Shown piece after piece: positions 26,369 through 35,158 of a stretch of DNA of 64,000 nt; the stretch's first letter is position 1; the number at the start of each line of letters is the position of its first letter. The notes below the pieces were generated by a model that saw only the letters and a list, made by a program, of their open reading frames with translations, did not search any database and had not been told where the DNA came from. The position numbers and the translations under genes were made by a program. The DNA is from Phaeobacter porticola (GTDB lineage: Bacteria > Pseudomonadota > Alphaproteobacteria > Rhodobacterales > Rhodobacteraceae), in NCBI RefSeq assembly GCF_001888185.1, contig NZ_CP016364.1, positions 3,534,001-3,598,000 on the forward strand, given 5' to 3'.

Positions 26369-26863
26369 TTAGCTGCCCATAACCAAGGTCCACCAGATTT
26401 TACCGTTGGACTCTTGGAACCAGGAAAACCCCATATTGGCAGCCTTTGGATCCATAATCACAGAACGCGTTGCCTGGTTTTCCATCCATGCAGTCAGCGT
26501 TTGCAGCTCGCTTTCGTAGGTTTCCGAAATAGTCTCGCCGATCATGGCACCAGTGAAGCCTGCACGAGAAACGCGGTCCAGGGGAGAGGAGCCATCAGAG
26601 CCGAAGTGCCATGGCCGATTCTGTACCGACATGTCCCGCGAGTGTGTTGCGGCGGCGGCGGTCAGCTGTGGGTTCAATGATACTGCGGGTTTGCCAGCGG
26701 CCTGTCGCAGAGCGTTAACCGAATCGAGCATCCGCAGCTGAACTTTGTCGGCATTGCGGACCCGATACACCTTGCCACCGTTCGTGGTGCCGTCTGGGGC
26801 TGGCGCGCAGGCCGCAACGAGGGTCATCAACCCGGCGATGAGGATCAGAAATACACGTGTCAT
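26369..26863 (-). CDS. CAP/SCP-domain (PR-1-like) lipoprotein
   Basis: 164 residues. A hydrophobic leader (VFLILIAGLMTLVAAC) ends in a lipobox cysteine. The CAP domain shows LDSVNALRQAAGKP at its start, ATHSRDMSVQNRPWHFG, an IGETISETY stretch and the end NMGFSWFQES and IWWTLVMGS. Bacterial CAP proteins are extracytoplasmic and mostly uncharacterised; some bind lipids. The ATG at 26863 has AAGG upstream. It sits between two L,D-transpeptidase genes, so a role at the cell wall is plausible. Confidence 0.85.
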   Translation of the reverse strand: MTRVFLILIAGLMTLVAACAPAPDGTTNGGKVYRVRNADKVQLRMLDSVNALRQAAGKPAVSLNPQLTAAAATHSRDMSVQNRPWHFGSDGSSPLDRVSRAGFTGAMIGETISETYESELQTLTAWMENQATRSVIMDPKAANMGFSWFQESNGKIWWTLVMGS

Positions 26864-27030
26864 ACTACACCTTGCTTCATTGACTGGCTGATCCAATACC
26901 CCGGCTGTGACATAGGCGCAAACCTGTCAGCGGTGAATTGATCATTGATGGCGGGTTTGATTTGCGACTGCGGCTTTCGCGCCATAAGATATGGTGTAAC
27001 GAATGCATATCTCCGCAGTTTGGAAAAGTC

Positions 27031-27660
27031 ATGACTCGCAGTCCCTTCAGCTCCTTATCACGACGGCAGTTTCTTGCCGGTTCGGCATCCATTGCCGCCA
27101 CCAGTCTCAGCACGACAGCCTGGGCCCAAAATGCTTCTGAGGTTCCTGAAGAAGGGTTTGATCCGCTGCGTCCGCCGCCTGAGCCGGAAGCCCCTGTTCA
27201 ACGCAATATCTCAGCTTTCCGTGCCAAGGACTGGCGTCCCTATTTCGATAACCTACGCAACGGGGCCGTTCTGGTGGATATCAACAGCCGGGCCCTACAT
27301 TTCTGGTCTGCGGACGAAAGCATCTATCGGCTATTCCCGTCTTCCGTACCGCTTTCGGATGATCTGACACGTCGTGGTCGTACCAAAATAATTCGTAAGG
27401 TTGATGGCCCAGGCTGGGCACCAACCCCGAATATGCGCAAGCGTAATCCGGAGTGGCCCGCCTATATCCCGCCGGGCCCGGACAATCCGCTTGGAACACA
27501 CGCTTTGTATCTGAGCTGGAAGTATTACCGTATCCACGGCACACACGACACGCGCAAGATCGGTCGCAAGTCTTCGAATGGCTGCATCGGCCTATATAAT
27601 GAGCATATTTCACAGCTATTTGGGCTGACAAAAGTAGGCACACAAGTGTTGCTAATTTGA
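27031..27660 (+). CDS. L,D-transpeptidase with Tat signal
   Basis: 209 residues. SRRQFLAGSASIAATS is a twin-arginine signal, followed by a probable AWA/Q cleavage near residue 32. A proline-rich spacer (PLRPPPEPEAPV) leads to the YkuD domain with the catalytic pair H169 (RIHGTHD) and C185 (SSNGCIGL). It is a second, distinct L,D-transpeptidase within 2 kb, longer and not a lipoprotein. The frame opens at 26938 but 27031 starts the signal peptide. Confidence 0.92.
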   Translation: MTRSPFSSLSRRQFLAGSASIAATSLSTTAWAQNASEVPEEGFDPLRPPPEPEAPVQRNISAFRAKDWRPYFDNLRNGAVLVDINSRALHFWSADESIYRLFPSSVPLSDDLTRRGRTKIIRKVDGPGWAPTPNMRKRNPEWPAYIPPGPDNPLGTHALYLSWKYYRIHGTHDTRKIGRKSSNGCIGLYNEHISQLFGLTKVGTQVLLI

Positions 27661-27801
27661 CGACATCGGTGTGTTCCAAAGGCTGAATCATACAACAAGC
27701 AATTGCAATCCCGTGATTTTGCTGGTTAGAAAAATATTACGAGGTAAGTCTTGGGCGCGTGGTTCAGGTGGACTGAACTGCGCATATTTTTGGAGGTTAA
27801 C

Positions 27802-27984
27802 ATGAAAAAACTCGTTATCGCTGCTGCTCTGACTGCTGCTGCTTCGACCGCATCCGCGGGCAACCTGGCTGAGCCGATCGTTGAGCCGCCGGTTATCGTT
27901 GAGCAGGCAGAAAGCTCCTCCAGCGGCATCCTTCTGCCGCTGCTGCTGCTGGTTCTGGTTGGCGCAGCTGTCGCAAGCAACTAA
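27802..27984 (+). CDS. Small exported membrane protein (60 aa)
   Basis: A 60-residue protein with a signal-like start (KKLVIAAALTAAASTASAG, probable cleavage after ASA), an acidic/proline middle (EPIVEPPVIVEQAESSSS) and a C-terminal hydrophobic helix (ILLPLLLLVLVGAAVAS). GGAGG lies directly before the ATG, and a strong terminator follows, so it is a well-expressed single-gene unit. I recognise similar small proteins in Roseobacter genomes but know no function. Confidence 0.85.
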   Translation: MKKLVIAAALTAAASTASAGNLAEPIVEPPVIVEQAESSSSGILLPLLLLVLVGAAVASN

Positions 27985-28009
27985 TTGCTTGTTTCAGAAC
28001 GTTAAGAAA

Positions 28010-28035
28010 GGCGGTGGTTTTCCACCGCCTTTTTT
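28010..28035 (+). terminator. Rho-independent terminator of the 60-aa gene
   Basis: GGCGGTGG (28010-28017), TTTT loop, CCACCGCC (28022-28029), then a run of six T. A textbook terminator, 26 bases after the stop codon. Confidence 0.92.
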
Positions 28036-28077
28036 CATGGCTGGACATATTTGAAAGCCGTTGTGACTGGCACGGCG

Positions 28078-31000
28078 TTAAGCCGCGTCTAGTTCTGTCA
28101 GAATGTGATCCAAACTCTCGATGATCATGGCGACGCCTTCTGCATCAATTGTAAGGGGTGGGCGGATTTTCAGAATGTTGTCTTTCGGTCCTTCGCTGCC
28201 AATCAGAATGCGATGATCGCGCATCCTGTTCTTTACGTAGGCACAAATGTCTGTTGCTTCTGTGCCGTCTGCGTTAATCAGCTCCACCCCCAAGAACAGC
28301 CCCATACCACGGACATCGCCGATGGCGGAATGTCGGGTCTTTAGGTCCTTCAATCCGGTGATCAGATCGGTGCCACGTAGGCGGGCATTCTCTTGAAGCC
28401 CTTCATCTTCAACGATTTTCAAAACTTCGGTTCCAACCCGGCATGACAAGGTCGATCCGCCAAAGGTTGAGAAGAATTCCGGCCCTTGCGCAAAACTCTC
28501 AGCGATGGCACGGGTCGTGACCAACACACCCAGTGGATGCCCGTTGCCTATCGGTTTGCCGAGAACCACGATATCGGGGGATGCGCCCTGATGTTCAAAG
28601 CCAAAGTAATATTCCCCCAAACGTCCCAGCCCGGTTTGCACCTCGTCAGCAATGCAAATGCCACCTGCGGCGCGAATCTTGTCATAGACTGCAGGCAGAT
28701 AACCCTTGGGTGGGATGATTTGACCGCCAACAGATGGGAAAGTTTCAGCGATAAAACCGGCGAGGCCATGACCGCTTGCCTGCAACCTCTCGATCGCAGG
28801 ATCCACAAGATCGGCGAACTTCTGTGCTCGATTCGGGTCGTCACGGCGGTAGCTGCCGCGATAATCATCGGCGACCTCAACCAGTTCCACCCAATCGGAT
28901 GGACCAACGCCACCATTTGCGTTGAATTTATAGGCTGATACGTCGATGACACCTGTCGTGTTGCCGTGATAGCCGTGATCGGGCGTCACCATGCCCTTTG
29001 CTCCGGTATGAGCGCGGGCCAGCCGGAGTGCCAATTCGTTGGCCTCGGTGCCCGAATTGACAAAAAAACAGACCTCCAGGTGGTCTGGCATTTTCGACAG
29101 TACCTTGTCGGCAAAGGAAGTCTGAGCGGGATGTAAATACCGAGTATTGGAATTCATACGCCTTAGCTGATCGGCCGCGACTGCTTGAATACGCGGGTGG
29201 GCGTGTCCGACGTGGGGGACGTTGTTGTAAGCATCCAGATAGGGGCGGCCCCATTCGTCGAACAAATGGTGTTTCCAGCCCCGCACCAGCATTACCGGAT
29301 CGCTGTAAGTCAGGCTGAGATTGCCGCCGAAATGTGCGCGCCGTCCTGCAAGTATGGTGGATTTGTCTGTTGGCTGATAGCTCACTTTGTCGGCGGTCAG
29401 GTTCAGAAGTGCAGCTGGATTGGGGCAAAGTGCATTCCAAAGCGCCAGATCATCGGGGTCTGCAACGCCGGGCCAGTCTGCCTCAATCCCATTGGTAGAG
29501 AGCGCCAGCTGAAAGTGAACATGCGGTGACCAACCGCCATTTTGATCGGGGGTACCAAGCTGACAAAAGGCCTGACCCTTCGCAATCTTGTCACCAACCG
29601 ATAGCCGTTCGCAGCACTCTGGATCCAGATGGCCGTAGAGCGTGTAGAACGGCAAACCGGTATCCGTGTGGTGTTTCAGGATAATAACGCCGCCATAGTC
29701 CAAATGGTCGTCTCTATTCTCAACCGCCGCCACTTGGCCGTCCATGGGGGCAAAGAGCGGTTGCTTAGCCGGGGCAAAGACGTCGACCGCCAGATGGACA
29801 GTTCGGCGATCGCTAGCTTTATAGGGGCCCTTGCGGAAAGCAGGTGCGGCATAGATCAGACGGGGTTCGTTGTAATAGCCGAGCCACCAGCCTTGGCCAT
29901 GCTCGCCAGCGAATTCGGATCCGACCAATGCCGCTTCTGCAAGTGGCATGTCGAAAGGGTTTTGTGGCCATGTGGAGTTTTCAACGGAGAGAGACCCCAT
30001 TGGTACATCCGTCAGGTCACAACCCATGAGCGGGGCGAATTCACCTGAATGTGTCTCTAAATAGGTTAATACGTGGTCTGCGCCGTCGACCACGGGCATC
30101 GCGCATACGGCCCGAAGACGTGCTGCTATTAGGGAGGCATGTTCTGCAGGCTGGTCTAGGAAACGCCAAGCCGGCGCCTGAGAAATGGTCACATAGGGGT
30201 CATCAGGGTTATCTGCGGCCATCAGGGTCGAGTTGACTATGCTAACTGCGAGACGCATTCGTAGGAGAGGCCACAGCAGGTCCAGTTCGGCTGGTGTCAA
30301 CGGGGAGACCGCATGGTAACCGCTAACAAGGGCGGCCAGGGCAGCCTGCGGGCGGTCATGGTCGAGAACCACGTAAGCAGCGGCAATCGCAAGATCGCAG
30401 ATTCTGGGTGCCGCGCACATGTCACCAAGGTCGATCAGCCCGGAAATCATGCGTGGTTGTGTCAGGTTTCCGGTGACCAGAATATTGTAATCATTCGCGT
30501 CATTGTGAATCGCTTGTTTGGGTAGCGCCCTCAGCTGCGGCATGATTTCGGCAAAATCGGCACAGATCTGCTCAATCACCGCGCGCCGCTCAGTTACCGT
30601 GATGCAACTGGTCTCCTTTGCAACCCAGGATGCTGCCATAAGGTCCCATTTGAAGTCGCGCTCCAAGGCTGGGTGCGCAAAACCGTCCAGCGCTTGCGTG
30701 GTACCCGCCAGTGTCGATCCGACCTGTGCAATCAGGTCAGCTGTTTTCGGGGCACTATTGGCATAACAGCGCCCTGGTAGCTGGGTCTGAACCCAGACAA
30801 GCCGTTCGGCACCTGTGTCATCGGGGATCGTCAGGCAAGTGCTGCCATCAGACGTTGATATGACACGGGGAAGCGGTAAGTGTGCGGCAGTATTGGCGAT
30901 GTGTTTTAGCGCGGCAATCTGCATGTCCACCAGGTCAGGCGCGCAACCAGGCCGCATGGCTTTCAGAACATAGCCCTGCCCACCGCCATCAACTGCGCGG

Positions 31001-31092
31001 AAATTGAGGTCATATTCCCCGTCCAGCCGCGTCAATTCAGCGGTGATGCCCCAATGGTCTTGCAGGGCGCCAGCCCAGTGAAGTGCAGTCAT
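28078..31092 (-). CDS. Three-domain fusion: APH-type kinase, M23 metallopeptidase, class III aminotransferase
   Basis: A 1004-residue protein. Residues about 15-320 are an aminoglycoside-phosphotransferase/choline-kinase fold with the catalytic HNDANDYN at 196-203 and metal-binding IDLGDM near 220. Residues about 415-545 are an M23 (LytM-type) domain with all zinc ligands: H433 and D437 (HLAVD), H488 (YGHL) and H524-H526 (HVH). Residues about 580-1004 are a class III PLP enzyme with PLP lysine K846 (LGKPIGNG). The outer domains resemble hydroxylysine kinase and the phospholyases for phosphohydroxylysine or phosphoethanolamine, so the pair may phosphorylate and then cleave an amino alcohol. 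There is no signal peptide, which makes the M23 domain puzzling. Confidence 0.9.
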   Translation of the reverse strand: MTALHWAGALQDHWGITAELTRLDGEYDLNFRAVDGGGQGYVLKAMRPGCAPDLVDMQIAALKHIANTAAHLPLPRVISTSDGSTCLTIPDDTGAERLVWVQTQLPGRCYANSAPKTADLIAQVGSTLAGTTQALDGFAHPALERDFKWDLMAASWVAKETSCITVTERRAVIEQICADFAEIMPQLRALPKQAIHNDANDYNILVTGNLTQPRMISGLIDLGDMCAAPRICDLAIAAAYVVLDHDRPQAALAALVSGYHAVSPLTPAELDLLWPLLRMRLAVSIVNSTLMAADNPDDPYVTISQAPAWRFLDQPAEHASLIAARLRAVCAMPVVDGADHVLTYLETHSGEFAPLMGCDLTDVPMGSLSVENSTWPQNPFDMPLAEAALVGSEFAGEHGQGWWLGYYNEPRLIYAAPAFRKGPYKASDRRTVHLAVDVFAPAKQPLFAPMDGQVAAVENRDDHLDYGGVIILKHHTDTGLPFYTLYGHLDPECCERLSVGDKIAKGQAFCQLGTPDQNGGWSPHVHFQLALSTNGIEADWPGVADPDDLALWNALCPNPAALLNLTADKVSYQPTDKSTILAGRRAHFGGNLSLTYSDPVMLVRGWKHHLFDEWGRPYLDAYNNVPHVGHAHPRIQAVAADQLRRMNSNTRYLHPAQTSFADKVLSKMPDHLEVCFFVNSGTEANELALRLARAHTGAKGMVTPDHGYHGNTTGVIDVSAYKFNANGGVGPSDWVELVEVADDYRGSYRRDDPNRAQKFADLVDPAIERLQASGHGLAGFIAETFPSVGGQIIPPKGYLPAVYDKIRAAGGICIADEVQTGLGRLGEYYFGFEHQGASPDIVVLGKPIGNGHPLGVLVTTRAIAESFAQGPEFFSTFGGSTLSCRVGTEVLKIVEDEGLQENARLRGTDLITGLKDLKTRHSAIGDVRGMGLFLGVELINADGTEATDICAYVKNRMRDHRILIGSEGPKDNILKIRPPLTIDAEGVAMIIESLDHILTELDAA

Positions 31093-31165
31093 GAAATGCC
31101 CCTGTACAAACATACGCAGCCCCGTTGGCCGGGGCGTTTGGGCTATTTGGACCGGGGCGTGGCGA

Positions 31166-32227
31166 TTAGTCCAGCCACCCTTTCAAATTGCGTTCGATCA
31201 CGCCGGAGAGTGCGTCAATATGCTCTGCATCATCGTTGAGGCAGGGGATATAGGTGAACTCCTCGCCGCCAGCATGTTCAAAGCTCTCTCGGATCTCTTC
31301 ATTGATTTCCTCAAGCGTCTCTATGCAATCGGCAGAAAAGGCCGGCGCAATCACCGCGATGTTTTTCTTGCCCTCTTTGGCAAGGGTCGCGACATGATCC
31401 ACAGTATAGGGTTTCAGCCATTCTTCGGGACCAAAGACCGACTGAAATGTTGTGGTGATCTCCGTGTCAGTCCAGCCAAGCCGTTCCTTCAGCAAGCGCG
31501 TCGTTTTCTGGCACTGGCAATGATAAGGGTCACCCTGCATCAGATAGCGCTTGGGCATTCCGTGATAAGACACGACGAGAATTTCCGGCTTGTTTTCGGC
31601 TGCGCTGTAGGCTTTTTCGACGGAACGGGCCAACGCATCAATATAGGCGGGATCATCGAAATACGGGGCCACGGTGCGCGCGGCTGGTTGCCAGGTTTCA
31701 TCCATCAATGCACGAAAGAACTGGTCATTGGCGGTGGCAGAGGTTGCTCCAGCATATTGCGGATAGAGCGGGACAAACAGGATTTTCTGGCACCCCGCTT
31801 CAACCATTTCACGCACCTTGGATTTGGTCGATGGGTTGCCATAGCGCATGCAGAAATCGACCATAACCTCGCTGCCATACCGGGCCTGCAGGGCCTCGGA
31901 CATCGCGGCGGTTTGTTCTTTGGTTATGGTCATCAGGGGGCTTTCGCCCTTGTCATGATTCCAGATGGATTTATAGGCCGCACCCGATGTGAAGGGCCGT
32001 TTGGCTAGGATAATCAGTTGCAGCAGCGGCTGCCATTTCCAGGCTGGATAGTCGATCACGCGCTTGTCAGACAAAAACTCGCTCAGGTAGCGGCGCATTG
32101 GCCAGTAGCTGTAATCATCCGGGGTGCCGAGGTTGGCCAGCAGCACGCCGACCTTGGCCGGAGCGATCTTGGGGTGATCAGCCGGGGCGTGGGCAGGGCA
32201 GGTGGCGGGGGCAGTGGCGTCCAGCAT
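31166..32227 (-). CDS. hemH: Ferrochelatase
   Basis: HemH inserts ferrous iron into protoporphyrin IX, the last step of protoheme synthesis. 353 residues. Visible are VLLANLGTPD at the start, the metal-site histidine in VVSYHGMPKRY and the conserved acid in FSADCIETLEEI. Several cysteines (GDPYHCQCQKT) fit the family pattern. The first 20 residues (ATAPATCPAHAPADH) are a low-complexity extension and a later start is possible. It is followed on the same strand, 74 bases on, by the three-domain fusion gene. Confidence 0.95.
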   Translation of the reverse strand: MLDATAPATCPAHAPADHPKIAPAKVGVLLANLGTPDDYSYWPMRRYLSEFLSDKRVIDYPAWKWQPLLQLIILAKRPFTSGAAYKSIWNHDKGESPLMTITKEQTAAMSEALQARYGSEVMVDFCMRYGNPSTKSKVREMVEAGCQKILFVPLYPQYAGATSATANDQFFRALMDETWQPAARTVAPYFDDPAYIDALARSVEKAYSAAENKPEILVVSYHGMPKRYLMQGDPYHCQCQKTTRLLKERLGWTDTEITTTFQSVFGPEEWLKPYTVDHVATLAKEGKKNIAVIAPAFSADCIETLEEINEEIRESFEHAGGEEFTYIPCLNDDAEHIDALSGVIERNLKGWLD

Positions 32228-32354
32228 CTATCAGGGTCCTGTTCGTAATCGATCAGCGGTTCATTGGTCCGCCCTATCAATATGAAGATACGGTGGAAAT
32301 GACCAATTGGATCATTCCACCAGAGCCATAGGAAACCCCTATGACCAAAGGCGT

Positions 32355-33185
32355 CTACTTTGGTAGCGGGGTTTCCGGCACCTTCAGCGCATCGGCCAAC
32401 CGTGCCTTGGCAGATCCGGGGCGCAGCGGCTTCTGCTGGTTCTCGGACGGTGACCAGCCTGTGAGGCATATCAATTCAAACGTTGCAGGCAATAGGCTGT
32501 CGTCGGTCGCGTAGGTCTCTCGGTAGATCTCTTCTGCCTTGTTAAACAGGCGGCGCGGTGTCGCGCCCTTTTGGCGCTGGGCCAAGGCATTCGTTTCCCC
32601 CATGCCGCGCAGTTCCTGCATCAGATGCAGGAGGTCCCGGTACTTCGCCGTTAGCGGCACGACATCGGCCACCGGCAGCGCAAATCCTGCTCGTTGCAGT
32701 AGCGCGCCAAGATCGCGGACTTCTCCCATTGGGGCGACGCGCGGTGACAAGCCACCGGACAGTTGCGTTTCGGCGGTTGCAAGTGCGCTGCGCAGTTCAT
32801 TCAGGGTCTGGCCTCCCAGCATGAGAACAAGCAACAATCCGTCTTCGGTCAGGGCGCGGTGACACTGGATCAGTTGCCCAACCGGATCATTGGCCCAATG
32901 GAGCGACATCGCATGGACCACCAGATCATGTGAGCCGACCTCCAGATCCAAGGTATCGTCATCGGCGACATGTTTGGCATGTGGCAGACAGCTCTCCCAG
33001 CCTTCCGCAAAAGGCGCAACAAGCGCTGGACGATTAAAGGTCTTATTAACCATTGACAGCCGATCCTCAATTTCGTCGCGAGCGATATCATGCAGGAACA
33101 GCGCCTCGGGTGTCAGGCGGTTACGATGGGCAGCAATGGCGCTGCGATCAAAAAGCTGCGGGCGGGGCGTCGTGGCTTGGGTCAT
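32355..33185 (-). CDS. NDUFAF5-like methyltransferase-fold protein with degenerate SAM motif
   Basis: 276 residues similar along most of their length to the complex I assembly factor NDUFAF5: DLVVHAMSLHWANDPVGQL, LGGQTLNELRSALATAE, LSPRVAP, DLGALLQRAGF, LMQELRGMGETNA and, near the end, PATFELICLTGW. The SAM-binding motif I expected around residues 53-62 (LDLGCGxG) reads PALVAPFAEG, so cofactor binding is altered or lost. The human protein hydroxylates an arginine of a complex I subunit; the bacterial role is not established as far as I know. It is divergent from comF across only 14 bases. Confidence 0.82.
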   Translation of the reverse strand: MTQATTPRPQLFDRSAIAAHRNRLTPEALFLHDIARDEIEDRLSMVNKTFNRPALVAPFAEGWESCLPHAKHVADDDTLDLEVGSHDLVVHAMSLHWANDPVGQLIQCHRALTEDGLLLVLMLGGQTLNELRSALATAETQLSGGLSPRVAPMGEVRDLGALLQRAGFALPVADVVPLTAKYRDLLHLMQELRGMGETNALAQRQKGATPRRLFNKAEEIYRETYATDDSLLPATFELICLTGWSPSENQQKPLRPGSAKARLADALKVPETPLPK

Positions 33186-33199
33186 GAGGGTTACTTAGG

Positions 33200-33928
33200 A
33201 TGTTGAAGGCGCGGATACAAACGGCTGTTTCTCTTATCTATCCGCCACGTTGCCTTGCGTGTGGTGATTGGGTCGACAGTGATTTCGGCCTGTGTGGCGC
33301 ATGCTGGCGCGAAACATCGTTTGTCAGCGGAACATGTTGCGATGGCTGCGGTGTGCCGCTGATGGGTGAAGATGATGGGTTTCGTCTGGAATGTGATGAC
33401 TGCATTGATCATCCACGGCCTTGGCAGCAAGGTCGGGCCGCATTGATCTACGAAGGCACCGCTCGCCGTTTGATCCTTGCGCTGAAACACGGAGACCGCA
33501 CTGAAATTGCCGGACCTGCTGCAGGTTGGCTGGAGCGTGCCGCAGCGGAACTGCTGGAAGACGACCCGCTGGTCGCCCCTGTGCCTCTGCATTGGTCGCG
33601 GTTTCTGCGGCGTCGCTTTAATCAATCTGATTTGCTGGCACGGGTTGTGGCTCGTAACAGCGGGCTGGCCTATTGTCCGGATTTACTGCGGCGCACCGAA
33701 CGTACACCATCGTTAGAAGGCCAGAGCCGCAGTCAGCGGTATGCAACATTGGCGCGCTCAATCATGGCCCATCCGAAGCGTGCCAAGCAGATCCGCGGGC
33801 GTACCGTCTTATTGATAGATGACGTTATGACCAGCGGAGCAACCCTTACGGCATGTAGCGAGGCTTGCCTGGGTGCAGGTGCCAGGGCCGTTCGTGTCGC
33901 TGTCCTTGCAAGGGTCACTCACACGTGA
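33200..33928 (+). CDS. comF: ComF-family phosphoribosyltransferase-like protein
   Basis: 242 residues. An N-terminal zinc-binding region has paired cysteines (CLACGDW, CGACW, CDGCGVPL, CDDC). The C-terminal half is a type I phosphoribosyltransferase fold with the PRPP loop VLLIDDVMTSGATL. ComF/GntX proteins are linked to DNA uptake and recombination in other bacteria; the reaction is unknown. Its ATG is 14 bases from the start of the divergent NDUFAF5-like gene, so their promoters must overlap the opposite coding sequence. Confidence 0.9.
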   Translation: MLKARIQTAVSLIYPPRCLACGDWVDSDFGLCGACWRETSFVSGTCCDGCGVPLMGEDDGFRLECDDCIDHPRPWQQGRAALIYEGTARRLILALKHGDRTEIAGPAAGWLERAAAELLEDDPLVAPVPLHWSRFLRRRFNQSDLLARVVARNSGLAYCPDLLRRTERTPSLEGQSRSQRYATLARSIMAHPKRAKQIRGRTVLLIDDVMTSGATLTACSEACLGAGARAVRVAVLARVTHT

Positions 33929-34012
33929 TCTGAACGCGACGGGGCTGGAAATTTATGGATGGACTGCCCAAGTTCAGGGCCAGACCAAATGTCACGTTTA
34001 ATGGAGACCCGA

Positions 34013-34270
34013 ATGAAACCGGTCGAAATCTACACATCTCCGCTCTGCGGCTTTTGTCATGCCGCTAAGCGCTTGCTAACGCAAAAGGGGGTGACTTTTG
34101 ATGAAATCGACGTCTTGGCGGACCCTGATCGCAAGGCCGAGATGATTCAACGCGCCAATGGTGGCCGGACCGTTCCGCAGATCTTTGTGGGCGAGACTCA
34201 TGTTGGCGGTTGTGATGATCTTTATGCGTTGGATCGGTCTGGTAAGCTGGATCCACTGTTGGCCGTCTGA
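34013..34270 (+). CDS. grxC: Glutaredoxin 3
   Basis: An 85-residue dithiol glutaredoxin using glutathione to reduce disulfides. The active site is C12-G-F-C15 instead of the usual CPYC; both cysteines are kept. The cis-proline site TVPQIFVG and the glutathione-binding GGCDDLYAL are present. The frame opens at 33959 but the ATG at 34013 (MKPVEIYTS) has GGAGA upstream and gives the normal size. It lies between comF and the nitrilase on the same strand, probably one operon with marR. Confidence 0.93.
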   Translation: MKPVEIYTSPLCGFCHAAKRLLTQKGVTFDEIDVLADPDRKAEMIQRANGGRTVPQIFVGETHVGGCDDLYALDRSGKLDPLLAV

Positions 34271-34327
34271 ACGCCTTGGGGTGCAAGTCCGGTGGCCAAA
34301 AAGAGTGAACATTAGAGGATAGCATCC

Positions 34328-35158
34328 ATGCGCGCAGCATTGCTTCAATTGACCTCAAGCGACCAGCCTGCGGAGAATCTGTTGATCGTTCAGAAGATGA
34401 TCGCAGAGGCGGTCGTTGGCGGCGCTGGATTTATCCTCACACCGGAGGTGACAAACTGCCTGTCGAGCAGCCGCAGCCACCAGCGTTCGGTCCTGCGTCA
34501 CGAAGCGGACGACCCGACGCTCGCGGCACTGCGCAAGACGGCAGCGGCCCACCGCATCTGGCTGTCGCTTGGATCGCTTGCATTGAAAACGAGGGATGCC
34601 GATGGGCGCTTTGCCAATCGTCAATTCCTGATCGGTCCAGAAGGTGACATCGTGGCGCGCTATGACAAGATCCACATGTTTGATGTGGATGTCACGGCCG
34701 AGGAAACCTATCGCGAATCGGATGGGTATCGGCCCGGTACGCGCGCGGTGGTGGCGCAGACATCTTTTGCCGCGCTCGGCATGACCATCTGCTATGATCT
34801 GAGGTTTCCCTATCTGCATCGCAGTTTGGCTCAGGCAGGCGCGGATGTCTTGCTGGCGCCGGCCGCCTTTTCGCATGTGACGGGTGCTGCGCATTGGCAC
34901 GCGTTGCTTCAGGCTCGCGCGATTGAGACGGGCTGTTACGTGCTGGCACCAGCGCAGACGGGTACCCACCCGGCGACCAAGGGCAAATCGCGCCGCACAT
35001 ATGGGCATTCGCTTGTTGTATCGCCTTGGGGTGAAGTTCTGACCGATGCTGGGACAGATGTTGGTATCGCCTACGTTGATCTTGACCTTGAAAAAGTGTC
35101 ACAAGCGCGCAGACAGGTTCCTGCGCTGTCCCATGATCGAGAGTTTGACGGCCCCTGA
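34328..35158 (+). CDS. Carbon-nitrogen hydrolase (nitrilase superfamily, Nit1-like)
   Basis: 276 residues with the catalytic triad E40 (LTPEVTN), K114 (YDKIHMFD) and C155 (ICYDLRFP). The subfamily strings match Nit1/NitFhit-type amidases, which in other organisms remove deaminated glutathione; that would fit the adjacent glutaredoxin gene. The overlap TGATG with marR couples translation. It is cytoplasmic, with no leader. Confidence 0.9.
   Translation: MRAALLQLTSSDQPAENLLIVQKMIAEAVVGGAGFILTPEVTNCLSSSRSHQRSVLRHEADDPTLAALRKTAAAHRIWLSLGSLALKTRDADGRFANRQFLIGPEGDIVARYDKIHMFDVDVTAEETYRESDGYRPGTRAVVAQTSFAALGMTICYDLRFPYLHRSLAQAGADVLLAPAAFSHVTGAAHWHALLQARAIETGCYVLAPAQTGTHPATKGKSRRTYGHSLVVSPWGEVLTDAGTDVGIAYVDLDLEKVSQARRQVPALSHDREFDGP

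Noticed and set aside
28078-31092. The three-domain protein as a sequencing fusion of separate genes
   Set aside because: The frame runs without a stop through both linkers, and the linkers show no ribosome site or start at the domain boundaries.
32228-32354. Forward reading frame ending MTNWIIPPEP between hemH and the NDUFAF5-like gene
   Set aside because: The residues look protein-like but there is no start codon with a ribosome site; the upstream part overlaps hemH on the other strand.
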